This document shows positions 23,901-33,083 of a stretch of 64,000 nt of DNA, piece by piece. How positions within the stretch are numbered: position 1 is the stretch's first letter; each line of letters starts with the position of its first letter. The notes under the pieces are model-generated. The model was not told the origin of the DNA, searched no databases, and saw only the letters and a program-made list of their open reading frames with translations. The translations under genes and the position numbers were made by a program. The stretch is from Enoplolaimus lenunculus (Eukaryota > Nematoda > Enoplea > Enoplida > Thoracostomopsidae). The stretch lies in contig JASANG010000396.1 of NCBI GenBank assembly GCA_030248215.1, forward strand, positions 124,001 through 188,000, read 5' to 3'.

Positions 23901-26900
23901 TTGTAAGTTTAAAACTTAGACTAAACATATATTTCAGTTTAACAACAGTTTAAGTTAAACTTATTCCTGGTTTAAGTAACAACAAATGCACCCCAGAAAT
24001 TATGTGTTTCTACGAATTCATAAGTTTCGCGTAAACTAAAAATATGTAGGATTTTAAATGAGTTTAAGCGTAAACCTCTACTTGTTTAGTTTAGTTAATC
24101 TAGAAAGTTAGTTTAATGCTGCTGTATTAACTTAAGCTTACATCAAGTAAGTTTAAGCGTTTCGAGAGTACCTATATATTTTCAACACTGACACGCCAAA
24201 ATTGTAATGTTAGTATTGAATACATTTCGTGCAAAAAATGCGTCTAAATTGACATTTGCTCGCGTGCGTTTATTTCTGTCCTACAGCAAATGGCGTGTGT
24301 AATAACTTTTGCCAGCCTGCCCACCCACGTCAAAAATTTCTGGATCCGCCGCTGGGCAGAGGCCGGTGAAAGATTTTAGACTCAAGGTTGAATCAGCTAC
24401 ATTTTATGCTTAACTTATGCGCAGTTTACGTTACCAATTGTGCGCTTGATACCAATTTTGTCACTATGCTCATAGCGGTACACAGTAATTTTTGCTACCC
24501 CCATTAATACCAACAGAAAATATTATGCATAGGTAGGGTTTCGAAATATTGATCTACCCATATGGGTACAACCAAGACGTCTGCTCGTAGCCCACATAGA
24601 TGCCAACATAATGAACCTTCAACTTGCACCTTAAAACGGCTCAGTGAGTTTTATTTTACAATTTTGGTTTAGTCATTTTTACAATTTATCTTTCGGAAAA
24701 AATCTAAAAAATTACATTAACTATAAATATTGTTATAACAATCGCAAGGTACCCATATGAGTAACAAACCGAACATTAGCTACCCGTAGCTACAAATGTA
24801 TATGGGCAGTAGCTAGCTAACAACCTATTCATATAGGTTGTTTCTACCTCATGCTATGGGTAGGTGACCAAAGAGGTTTCAAGCACACAATTGGTAACGT
24901 AAACGCCGCGTTTTGTGAATCTAAACAAAGCGAAATAACAGTTTAATTGAAACCAGAATGTTAATATATTTTATTATTTTACACAAACATAAACTATACA
25001 ATCGAAATTTGCACAATATAAATACTTTTAGTTGTTTAGCATCAGGCGTCTCACAGGCGCAGTTTTCGGGGGGGGGGGGGAACGAAACGATGTTTAATCA
25101 GACTGTAAGTTTTTATGAACTTTGAAAGCTCTGGGTTAGGGTATCAGTGCTGTTATCTGTTGCTCACCGCAGAAATTGTCTTTGTCTCTCACGGGCTGGG
25201 TGGATTTTCTAACAACACTAAGCTATTAATGTTACAGTATTTAGCTAAAATAATGCATAGCTTGAACTGTTATTTTGTAATGCGTTCGCGATAATGTTTG
25301 CGTTTTCTAGCAAAAATGGTAATTACTAGCCTAACGCATAATATTAGCAGATCTGAAAATATATATAATATTGGCAGATCAAAAAAAATATATCGTAGAA
25401 AAGATCCATCTGTCCTCTGAGCCGAATTAAGATTCCTAATAAGGAGATACGACCAATGGGATTTGATTAGAAAATCGCTTATCCAATCATCGTTGATGAA
25501 AGTTTGCCATATTTGGAAATGGACTCAGCGTTTCCGTGCTTTTATTTTGTGAGTTTACTTGGACCTGCTATTGGTCAATTCGCACCCATATCCTTCAGTG
25601 GCGAATGCGAAAATTTCTGACAGGGGTAGGATGGGCTGGTAATCGTTATCGTGTGCAATTTTTACTGTGTGCAATATATGTGCCAATTTTCTGAGTAGGA
25701 AAATTGTAAGGTAGGGACCTAATCACAAAACATTTTTGGACGAGGACGCTCGCCGAAACTTCAGCTTCTCGATGGTAGATGGCTCGCTGATTGGTTGAAT
25801 ATCACCCCTCATTACTACTCAATTTACAGGTTAATAATTACATTTTTCTAATATATTTCTTGATGAACCTTATAGTTTAAATTTTCTTCGGATCCCTTTA
25901 GCAACAGGAACGGTTGGACTTCATAGAAAACAAGCCTGATCCAGTTTCCGGCATCTGGGTCTCGGGCAAGCACCGTTTTCTTTGACGTGAATGTTAATTT
26001 GGCACGTGAAGTGTACAGGATCGCTAAAAGTAAAACTAATATGTCTTTCTGAGAAATATCGACTCATGTAAAGATCAAGGGCGGAACGTTTTTCGGCAGA
26101 ACTGCCATTGAGTTAAGCTTAATTTTTTGATATATTTTTAGTTAAGCTTAGCTTAGGTTTAGGCTTAGGTGTAAGCTCATTCTTACCCTTGGGCTTAGGT
26201 TCAGACTTCGGCTTAATAATAACATGCTTTTTTCAAGCAAAATTAACAATTTCTTTTAATCCGCATAGAATCTATATACATTTACATACATACATACGTA
26301 TATTATATATACATACATATATATATACATATATACATATGTATGTATGTATGTGTTGGACCATGATACATTCAGCTAACGGCGTTCAACTGATATATGT
26401 AACCATTACTCTATTGAAAAATACTACGGATCCTTGCGAACCAGAACACCTCTTCCCCTAAAAACTGACCGGCTTGCAGCCCCGAAATCATGATTTGTTA
26501 GTAGGGTGGGTAAACCGTTTATGAGGGGGCATGACAAAATTTCCTAACACAATTATTTTTGCGCTGTGGAAAAAATATCGGGGGATGGCGAGAATGTCAG
26601 TACGATTGCGATACGTCTTTGCGTCCCCGCGGCCGGGGCGCCGGTTCACTTACTCTTCACCGCCAACCAACTTGAACACCGGGCCACGAACGTACGCCTC
26701 CATATCGTTGCGATAACAAATCGCAGTTGGAAACAAATTCGTCCATATTGAACAGCCTTCCGAATCGAAAAGATCTTCTTGAGATCCGCCGTTTGCCACA
26801 ACACAGTCTGTAACTGACATACAATACAAATTAGTCGATGTGTCATTTCTCGGGTGACATTTCCAACTGTGGTAGAGTTTGTCTTCGAATCCAGCTTCGT

Positions 26901-27759
26901 CTACACTCGACAGAATATATCCATGATTATCCAACAGTTTATAATCACACGATGGATCTGGAAAACGACCAATTGGAAGTGAAATAATTTTATCTTCAGG
27001 AATATTGTAGTCACGATGAAAGATTGGCGATACCCAATCAGAATAGTCTTCGCCATCGTTTGTGCCAATTCCGCGACGGTTACTGTAGTCGAAATCGGGC
27101 GGCAGCCGTCGGTGATTGGTCGTTTGTCGTTTGCTGATCCGCAATGGACTTTGGTTGTTCGACCGCTTTTGTAGATTAAACCAATGAGACTTCTTCGTTG
27201 ACGATATACTGCGTCGTGAGCCAGTTCCACGATGGGTGTTGTGGTTTTTGTTTATCGAGTGCTGTGGCGAGTTTAGCCTATCTGATTTTGTCGATGCTTT
27301 CCGTATTGTTGATTTCAATCGTCCTAGATCATGAGATGCGATCGATCGCTGACGCTGATTGGCTAATTGAAGTTGACGTTGAAGATTTGACGTTTGCAAT
27401 GACGTAATCTGATTTGCTGCAGCGGATCCTCGATTCTGATTGGCTAATTTTTGTGATGATCTAAGAAGTCGATTTTGATTGGTTACAAAAACGAATGGAG
27501 TTGACGCCGAATTCATTGTTGTTGATATGCTCATTGAAAATTCAGGGTTCTCTTTGGTCATAGGCAAAGGTCTTGCCAAAGAACCGCTTACAAATGCCTC
27601 AGAGCTAACGGTGCCTGTTTTGTGAAAGCTCATTTCGTTTGAAATTTCCGTTATTTCTCCAAAGCCCTCGGATAAGATTAGAAAGAATGCTGTCAGTATG
27701 GATGCAGTTTTGCTAAATAAACAAAACTTGGTTACATGACGATTTGGATCCATAACCAT
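14947..27759 (-). CDS. ZP-domain secreted protein (ZP-C type), multi-exon
   Basis: Exon 1 is 27759-26654: ATG in a good context (CACCAATGG), then a hydrophobic signal-like stretch (residues 14-30, SILTAFFLILSEGFG), a basic Gln/Asn/Ser-rich region (about 60-240) with dibasic sites, and from Cys271 a ZP-C module: CDYKLLDNHG, LYHSWKC, CMSVTDCVVANGG, DSEGC, then EAYVRGPVFKL. It ends with two bases of a codon at GTAAGT. Exon 2 starts at 15409 with the matching single base and supplies the rest of the module (YCKKLREGCESGDCNTCC), as in cuticlin-like ZP proteins. The frame then meets a MITE (15113-15262). Without it the reading frame continues through RLRRSD, which fits a furin-type site, to TGA at 14947. 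No ZP-N half and no membrane segment are seen. Predicted role: extracellular matrix or cuticle polymer, probably cleaved on secretion. Exon 1 and 2 are strong; the 3' end is less certain. Confidence 0.7.
15113..15262. repeat. MITE, family H, inside a ZP-gene coding exon
   Basis: Inverted ends GGCAGGGCC and GGCCCTGCC, flanked by AA on each side. A relative lies at 41198-41356 and shares AACCGGTTT, AAGTTTTAAAATG and GAGTTT-type blocks. Removing it and one AA restores an uninterrupted host frame (AFW followed by NMEKSS). A candidate donor (GTATAT, 15285) and a weak acceptor (ATATGGAG, 15100) flank it, so it might be spliced out as an intron. Confidence 0.65.
15456..17498. repeat. 30-bp satellite array in ZP-gene intron
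   Basis: About 60 tandem units of exactly 30 bases, each carrying GAGTGTGCAAGAGTG and GATGATCTTAAA, with sporadic variants. Interrupted once by a MITE (16510-16755). Because the unit is a multiple of three and lacks stops, several frames on both strands stay open for hundreds of codons; these are not genes. Variant units (GATCCTAAACGAGCG, GATGTTCTTAAACG, CTTAAAGGAG) recur in the same order at about 16213-16380 and 16938-17160, so a block of the array was duplicated. Confidence 0.95.
16510..16755. repeat. MITE, family D, inserted in the satellite
   Basis: Ends CACACAAAAAAATATTTCTG and the inverse of CACTCAAAATAATATTTCTG, with TG repeated on each side. The satellite unit is split cleanly between AGAGTG and GATGATC. 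A close copy lies at 41799-42037 with TA on each side, so the family probably makes 2-bp target duplications. Confidence 0.8.
17494..17770. repeat. foldback element, family J, copy 1
   Basis: Inverted arms of about 60 bases: the left arm runs through GTGCATTGTACAAC and GCGTTGCGTTTTCGCC, the right through CAACGCGTGCCGGGTACA and GCGCCCAGTTGCA, with a poly-C/G spacer next to each arm. The outer end (AAGAGTGTGCAACTGGGC in its inverse) merges with the satellite unit that abuts it. Confidence 0.6.
17771..18330. repeat. family J partial copies and hairpins
   Basis: At least three half-copies: 17800-18010, 18028-18130 and 18225-18325. Between them are hairpins built from ACTCTTGGTATAAC, AAGAGTGGATGATCACTC and CGTTATAACGAGAGTG. 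The last two blocks resemble the 30-bp satellite unit closely. Confidence 0.5.
18331..18819. other. AT-rich intronic spacer
   Basis: Part of the large ZP-gene intron. No gene or complete repeat recognised; some short T-rich and A-rich inverted stretches near 18570-18700. Confidence 0.3.
18820..19370. repeat. MITE family A copy with family B element inside
   Basis: Family A is the commonest repeat here. Typical copies are 140-250 bases, open with GGCCCATGTAAAGATCAGG or GGCCAATGTAAAGAACAGG, close with the inverse, and carry arrays of CCTAAG (TTAGGC on the other strand) next to the motif AAAAAATTAGTCTAAAG. This copy is degraded on its left and is split by a family B element at 19107-19315. Confidence 0.55.
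19107..19315. repeat. MITE, family B, copy 1 (nested in family A)
   Basis: Perfectly paired ends CACTGCAAAAAATGGTGAG and its inverse, TA on both sides, so a Tc1/mariner-type target is likely. Inner arms hold CAAATTGACTCTCTCCGAAA-like and ACTCCGCCAGAGTCAAA-like blocks, making the element almost a full palindrome. No coding capacity. Confidence 0.8.
19507..19726. repeat. MITE, family E, copy 1
   Basis: Inverted ends of about 45 bases, GCCCGTATTCACGAACGTG on the left against the inverse of GTCCATATTCTCAAATGC on the right, each followed by TAGCACCTAT and a CAGTTGGTGATAGG hairpin. The core holds TTGCGTTCGATTTACT. Confidence 0.75.
19841..19954. repeat. GC-rich MITE, family I, copy 2
   Basis: Ends GGTTGCGCTATACTTTACTG and the inverse of GGATTGCGCTATACTCACC. 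The core is GC-rich with CGCCGG inverted repeats, as in the 901-1066 copy, but shorter. Confidence 0.6.
20161..20371. repeat. MITE family A copy
   Basis: Complete: GGCCAATGTAAAGAACAGG on the left, GATGTTTCACATGGGCC on the right, with two blocks of CCTAAG repeats. Inside the ZP-gene intron. Confidence 0.75.
20395..20535. repeat. family J partial copy
   Basis: Carries the family J arm (AAGAGTGCAACTGGGTACA, then GCGCGTTGCGTGTTTGCCC) and a poor inverted partner at CGAAAACACACGTGCGC. Confidence 0.45.
20536..21604. other. intronic spacer of ZP gene
   Basis: No gene recognised. An inverted pair around TTGACCCATTGACAAGG (20598-20745) suggests a degraded foldback element containing an A/T-rich loop. 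Confidence 0.3.
21605..21772. repeat. MITE family A fragments
   Basis: TTAGGC-type repeats at 21608-21700 and one clear end (GCCCATGTAAAGATCAAGG, 21712) facing outward. Truncated. Confidence 0.5.
21773..23300 (+). mobile_element. possible old LTR element remnant
   Basis: A TATA box followed by an initiator-like site (CTATAAAAGCAGCTGGG then GAGTCAGCAG, 22308-22337) and an AATAAA about 170 bases later (22480) resemble the promoter and polyadenylation layout of an LTR. No second copy, primer site or coding part is recognisable, so this is weak. Any element here is badly broken. Confidence 0.25.
23301..23800. other. intronic spacer
   Basis: No gene. G-rich/C-rich runs (GGGGGAGCATGGCCCCC near 23718) look like the end of a degraded DNA element. 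Confidence 0.25.
23801..24180. repeat. degenerate repeat built on TTTAAGTTAAACT
   Basis: Many partial copies of AGTTTAAGT and ACTTAAACT in both orientations, with the outermost copies in inverted orientation; probably an old palindromic MITE. Confidence 0.4.
24418..24913. repeat. MITE with 30-bp inverted ends
   Basis: GCGCAGTTTACGTTACCAAT at the left and the inverse ATTGGTAACGTAAACGCCGC at the right. Inner inverted motifs include CTACCCATATGGGTA and TACCCATATGAGTA. No coding capacity. Confidence 0.6.
24914..26063. other. intronic spacer with poly-G run
   Basis: No gene. A run of 13 G lies at 25068-25080. The rest is AT-rich with no complete element recognised. Confidence 0.3.
26064..26230. 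repeat. MITE family A copy, one end lost
   Basis: Left end CATGTAAAGATCAAGGGCGG and TTAGGC-type repeats; no right end found. Confidence 0.5.
26270..26360. repeat. TA/CATA microsatellite
   Basis: Mixed ATACATACATATAT and TATGTATG repeats. It lies just downstream of ZP exon 1, inside the intron. Confidence 0.8.
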
Positions 27760-28054
27760 TGGTGATGGTAAGAAAACTTATAGATTAAGAAATAGAAAGT
27801 CGAAGAAGAATAAAATGAGTTAATTACTTAGCTAACATTTTTAACTATTTTAGAGCTAAAAATATGGTTGAAAATCGCTGCAGCTTCTTGTCTGGCGGCT
27901 GTACTATTAACCAGCAATTACATTTTGCACCAGTGTCAAAAATTGCAAAATGCAATACGACACTATAAAGCAGGTCTGTCAACTTCATTAATATTCAGCT
28001 TGCAGATGCAATTTATTGGTTCGAAAGTTACAAGACCTATCGGTACCTAATTGC
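27760..28054. other. upstream region of the ZP gene
   Basis: The likely promoter side of the minus-strand ZP gene. No TATA box or trans-splice acceptor can be picked out with confidence. Confidence 0.3.
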
Positions 28055-28216
28055 GGCCCATGTAAAGATCAGTGGCGGAACGGTGTTCTGCGTCAATGCA
28101 ATAGAGTACTCTGAAGCTTTAGGCTATTTCTTCCTTAGGCTTACGCCTATTCTTTGGCTTAGGTTCATATTTACGAATATCCTTATACTACTGTTACGGC
28201 CCTGTTTTGTACATCC
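28055..28216. repeat. MITE family A copy
   Basis: GGCCCATGTAAAGATCAGT to the inverse of GCGGATGTACAAAACAGGG; TTAGGC-type repeats inside. Confidence 0.65.
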
Positions 28217-28496
28217 GCTCTAACTGCTACTACGTGGTTTTCTCTCCTGTAGATGTCTGTACCCATATATAATGAAAAATTACATTTCAAAATTTTTACA
28301 CTCGTACCCTGAACCCCCTTATCCTGTTTTACGTACAGGCGCATACTGTTGTCTTATTGGCCAATTCAAAAATCGAACAGTGTAAGCCTTAGCGTAAGAA
28401 TAAATTTATCACTAAACCTAATTTTTGAAATCAGGTGCTCGTGAGCGGCTTCAATTTAAAAAATAACTTTTCTGCAAACCTTATTTTTAATGTTTC
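28217..28496. other. short spacer
   Basis: No gene or complete repeat recognised; AT-rich. Confidence 0.3.
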
Positions 28497-28684
28497 GGCC
28501 AATGTAAGGAACTGGGGCGGAACAGTATTATAGGCATATTCCTAAGCCTAAGCCTAAGCCTAAGCGGAAGAATGAGCATATTTCTAAGCCTAAGCCTAAC
28601 CAAAGCAGAAAATTAGTCTAAAGCTTAAGTGTACTCTTTTGTAGTCCCACAGAAACACGTTCCGTCCCTGATCTTTACATGAGC
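28497..28684. repeat. MITE family A copy
   Basis: GGCCAATGTAAGGAACTGG to CTGATCTTTACATGAGC, with four CCTAAG units and the AAAATTAGTCTAAAG motif. Confidence 0.7.
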
Positions 28685-28839
28685 TAATGTTTCAAACATA
28701 AAAAACGGACGTATTGTTGCAAAATATACAGTTGAAGGATCATAAATAGTTGCAATATTTGCAGCAATTTTTCGATGTACAACGCAAAACCAACAATCAA
28801 AATATTAAAACTATGGGTGGTGGTGAACTTTTGATGACG

Positions 28840-29220
28840 TCCGGTGGCGTCTGTCACCGTGCATCACGGTTGCCCGGCCAATCCCACGTCTCTGACGCCA
28901 GAAGCTTTATGGACGAAGCCGGTTGAAGCTGCCACACTCCTTGGGCTCGACATCAATGGTGACTCGTAGCACAAAGGCGTTACAACAACAACAACAACAA
29001 CAACAAAAACAACAACAACAACAACAACAAACAAAAACCACAAAAACAACAACAACAACAACAAAAACAACAAAACAACAACAACATGCGGTATCGTATG
29101 CAAATTACTCACGTACGATATTGTATGGTGACGCACAGCAACGCACAGCACCGGACGGCATCCCAGGACAAGTTTCCCGCCACCCTAATCCGTTCGAAGT
29201 CCCGACGCTGATTGAAACTC
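28840..29220. other. GC-richer segment around a CAA repeat
   Basis: Short open frames on the plus strand (for example ALWTKPVEAATLLGLD near 28900) read like protein, but no splice sites or family match were found. The piece CCGGACGTCATCAAAA on the minus strand recurs near 38940, which suggests part of a repeat rather than a gene. Confidence 0.25.
28983..29087. repeat. CAA trinucleotide microsatellite
   Basis: About 105 bases of CAA/ACA with single-base A interruptions. Confidence 0.95.
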
Positions 29221-29575
29221 GTATTTTACTTTTTGCAAAACTTTTAAATTATTTATGAGTTTTAAGGTTTTCCACGCCTCCCCGCAAACATTTTAGGCTG
29301 TCAATGAATCTTGAAACACTGTTGTCAGCGATCGTAGAATTTAGTTTAAATATAAAATCTAGTCAATATACTTCTCGGCCACGCCGTCTCTAAAAATTTT
29401 GGCCCATAGAGAAAATTTTCAACCTTGCTTGTAAGTCAACAAAAACCGTTGTATGTTCCTCCTGAAAATGTTTAACCCTGAGCGATGTGAGCTGGCTACG
29501 GGCCTGGAATGCTTATAGAGCGCAACTCAAAAGAGATACTGTCCCATCTCTGCATGACGTCTTACAAGATTATAG

Positions 29576-29822
29576 GGCCCATGTATCGAACAGGGACGGA
29601 ATAGTAGTAGGTATGAACATATTCCTAAACCTAAGCCTCAACCTAAACTTTAGCCTAAGCGTATGCACGAGCCTATTCCTAGCCTAAGCGTATGGATGAT
29701 CCTATTCCTAAGCCTACGCCTAAGCCTAAGCCTAAGCCTAAACAAAAAAGTTAGTCTAAAGCTTAAACTGAGTGGTTTATAGCCCCACAAAAAAACGATT
29801 CGGCCCTGTTCGATAAATGAGT
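29576..29822. repeat. MITE family A copy, long hexamer array
   Basis: GGCCCATGTATCGAACAGGG to the inverse of CATTTATCGAACAGGGCC. It holds some of the longest CCTAAG arrays in the window (about five perfect units at 29725-29755). Confidence 0.7.
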
Positions 29823-30581
29823 CGATATAACCAATCTTATTTCAATCACAACTGTAACAACCACTTTGATTATTTCCAAAATCGAATAAAAAAATTAAGA
29901 CAGAAATTTTAACGCTTCGCAGTAGTAGTGGTAGCAGCAGTAGTAATAAAATCCTTGAAATCGCATTAACTTTATGGCCTAAAATTGAAAAGACATTATA
30001 AAGTTGAGAAATACTCTTAAATCTGTCATCACCGTCTTCTTTCTATCCCCCCTTGTCATCTCAAGCTACGAGTTTGCGTATATTTCAATTTTGTTATACA
30101 AATTGTAAAACTTGCAATATATATTTATATATGTATATTTATTTATATTTACATATTTGTATTTATTTTAAATATAAATATATAAAATATATAAGTATTT
30201 ATGTTAAATATATACATATATAGAAATATGTATATATATATATGTAAATTATATATGTGTTTATTTATATATGTATAGCTATAATTTTTTGACCGAGGTA
30301 ATTAGGAACGTAACAATAACATTACGCAATAATTGCATTTTTTTATTATTTATTTTGGAAATTGATTTTTAAGTGAAAAAAAAATGGTGGCAAAATGCGG
30401 TCAAATTTGCAACAAATTTGTTTAAAAAGAACAGCCAGAGTCTGGGTAAAACTTATTTTGTTATTAAGCAAATATTCATCTCTGTATTGAAGAGCTTGGG
30501 ATGGAAAATATTTGCATCTGCATATATTTGTGTTTGGCTATTAATGGATTCCTGCAAATATGGCCCCCAGATAATTGTAAG
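29823..30581. other. AT-rich spacer with TATA-type microsatellite
   Basis: 30115-30270 is nearly pure A/T with ATATATGTATA repeats. No gene recognised. Confidence 0.4.
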
Positions 30582-30754
30582 GGCCCCATGTTACTTTAAG
30601 GGGCGCCCAGGTTTCTGGTCGGTCTGTAGAAGAGTATGTTTAGATTCTAGATTACATTTTTTGCTTAGGCTTAGGAACACATCTTTGCAATGCTTGGGCT
30701 TAGGCTTAGGAATACGCTTAATCTGCTGTTACGCCCCATAAAGTAACATTGGCC
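30582..30754. repeat. MITE family A, variant with TTACTTTAA ends
   Basis: Ends GGCCCCATGTTACTTTAAGG and the inverse of GGCCAATGTTACTTTATGG. It shares the TTAGGC array and core with family A but has a different second half of the ends. Other copies: 40529-40712, 48907-49059. Confidence 0.7.
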
Positions 30755-30831
30755 ATTGTAAGACTCGTTCTTAGTGTAGCAAGAAAAATATTTATTTAAG
30801 TTCAATTTTGAGCCAAAACCCAAGAGTGCTG

Positions 30832-30984
30832 GGCCCATGTAAACATCAGGGCGGAACGTTTTATTTGGGACTGCAGTAGACTAAGCTTAAGTTTTAGACC
30901 AATTTTTTTGGCTATAGGCTTTCAGTTAGGCGTAGTAAAATGCTTATATACACTGCTGTTACGGCCCTATACTATACGTCGGCC
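30832..30984. repeat. MITE family A copy
   Basis: GGCCCATGTAAACATCAGGG to the inverse of GGCCGACGTATAGTATAGGG. Confidence 0.65.
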
Positions 30985-31103
30985 GATTACTGAAAAGTAC
31001 TTAATCTTCTAAGGTTATTTTAAACCGTACTGTCACTTGCAATTTTGTAGCGAAAACTTTCAACTGTAACTGCTTTCACACTGAATACATGATTAAGTTT
31101 CTT

Positions 31104-31771
31104 CACACATAATAGTCTTGCATTCAAGAAATATTGTCTGAAATTTAAGACAATTACGTCTTGATACAGATTCCACAAACATATGTCTTAAGTTCAAGAC
31201 TTTTATTTCTTAAATTGTTCAGAAATATTCGTCTAAAATTTTTCACGCGTTAAATCTTTTAAATTTAACACTTTGTTTTATTAACGATAAAGAAAAATAC
31301 TTCTGAAATATAAGACAGATATTTCTGAAATATAAGGCAAACATTTCTGAAATATAAGACAAACATTTCTGAAATATAAGACAAATATGTCTGAAATAAA
31401 ACACAGTGATTTGAAATGGAAACCGACTCCAAAATTGGGTGCTAAATCTCAACCCAATACCCGAGTTTTACAACCTAAAATAGTCCAAGACGTAAATTTA
31501 GTTTGGAAGATCCGGAACTCAACCCGAAATATGTTTCAAATTTGAATATTTATATACCCTTTTAAGGATATAAACAAAGCAACTTTTTTCACATACATAG
31601 AAATCAGACAATTATAATTTCTTAAATATAAAGCATTTTAAGTTTTAATTATGTAAGAAATGAATTTCTGAGCTGCTTAAGGTTATTAATGTCTGCAATA
31701 CACGACATTTATGTCTTGAAAATTTAAGAAAGTCGGATTCTTGAAGTTTTCAGACAATTTATTATGTGTGT
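31104..31771. repeat. long MITE related to family D
   Basis: Ends CACACATAATA and the inverse of CACACATAATAAATTGTC. Inside, 31290-31400 is a ladder of about five direct repeats containing TTTCTGAAATATAAGACA. No coding capacity in 668 bases. Confidence 0.6.
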
Positions 31772-32822
31772 GGTGAGTAATCAAACAAATGTATACGACG
31801 ACAGTGACACATGCTGCAAAAAATTAATACACGACAATTAATTTGGTTACAAATTCGAACAAAAATACTTATTAATAGCAAATTTCTATTTTTACGAGCA
31901 TTTCATTAGTCTAAAGCTTAAGTCTACTAAATTAATGTTGCTGAGAGAAAATGAGATTCCCATGAAAATAATATGGTTCAAGTCCCTGCCTTGAATATCT
32001 GAAAAAAGCGGAGCGTATGCTCAGTAGTCGGTGTTAGCTTAAACTTCAGCCACACGAACTATGAAAATTGCGAAAAACGCAACAAAATCATTGAAATAAG
32101 CTAAAAACTAGCACATCAAATTGCTTTAGCTTACAAGTTCTGTTTGCACGTACTTGAAATTTATGTTCAGACCCTGCTGATGTTTGTTTTAGCCACCATT
32201 TTACGTTTCAACATTTTGAAATTTATCTTGAAAGTTGTGAATGTTTACTTTAACAACAGGTCATTCACACCGCAAACAGGCTCGCGGCTAGCTCACCTTG
32301 TTAGGGAGAGGCGAACATTTTTCAGGAGGGGCATACAACGGTTTTCGATGACTTTACAAGCAGCGTTGAAAATGTACTATTGGAGCAAATTCGTTATAAA
32401 ACCTGTACAAAAACAGGAACACGTCAGCTATAAAAAATATTCCGAGACAGGGTTTTCAATAACAAACTTGTGACGGGGAAACGGTGTACGCCCCCCTTTG
32501 GAAGAAAAATTTGTAAGTCTGAAATGTTGACATATCAGGGGTGCGGATTCAGGATTTTCAAAAATGGGGACTCATTTATAGAAAGTTTTTTCGTGGCTCT
32601 GGTTCAAAACCACCAAGGTCGTCTGGGGCTACGGCGAAGCCCCCTTATCCAAATGGTGGAAGCACAAAATCTGGATGGAGAACAGGGCCGATCATATATC
32701 CATGGCCAGTCTTATCCAGTGTAGCCTTCAAAATGATAAGTGTCGGTTTCAAAAATAATCAAAAAATCATTTTATTCAAATTTGCTTCATAGTTCAGTGC
32801 TCAAACGCAAGATCTCAAACAG
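31772..32822. other. spacer, no firm gene
   Basis: Open frame of 109 codons at 32144-32473 (+) is unrecognised and lacks gene context. A repeat-like piece starting GTGCGGATTCAGGATTTTC covers about 32535-32710. Confidence 0.25.
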
Positions 32823-33083
32823 AGGCGGATCCAAAAATTTCTGACGGAGGGCGGGCAGGTAAACTTAGATGAAACGCAAAAATTGTACAGTAGGACCTTA
32901 TGATTTTATCACCAAAAGCATTTCTAAGAGAAAAATTGAAAGGTTTTTTCACAAAAAATTTTTGAGGGTAAAAATTGTATTTTTTACAAAAAATTTTATG
33001 ATGGAAAAATTATAAGGTAGGCACAAAACTATTTTATCACAAAAAAAATTTGACGGGGAGCGTACACCCCCCTCTGGATCCGC
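32823..33083. repeat. MITE, family G
   Basis: Ends GGCGGATCCAAAAATTTC and the inverse of GCGGATCCAGAGGGGGGTG. Inner ladder of AAAAATTGTA and TTTTATCACAAAA blocks. Single matching ends (TGGATCCGCC) also occur at about 24340 and 40370. Confidence 0.6.

Noticed and set aside
27868-28050. Secreted peptide gene with a signal-like start
   Set aside because: The hydrophobic start lacks an ATG in the right frame, and the frame runs toward a family A MITE.
29690-29760. Telomere or chromosome end because of TTAGGC-type repeats
   Set aside because: The repeats are short, occur in many places and both orientations, and are enclosed by MITE ends.
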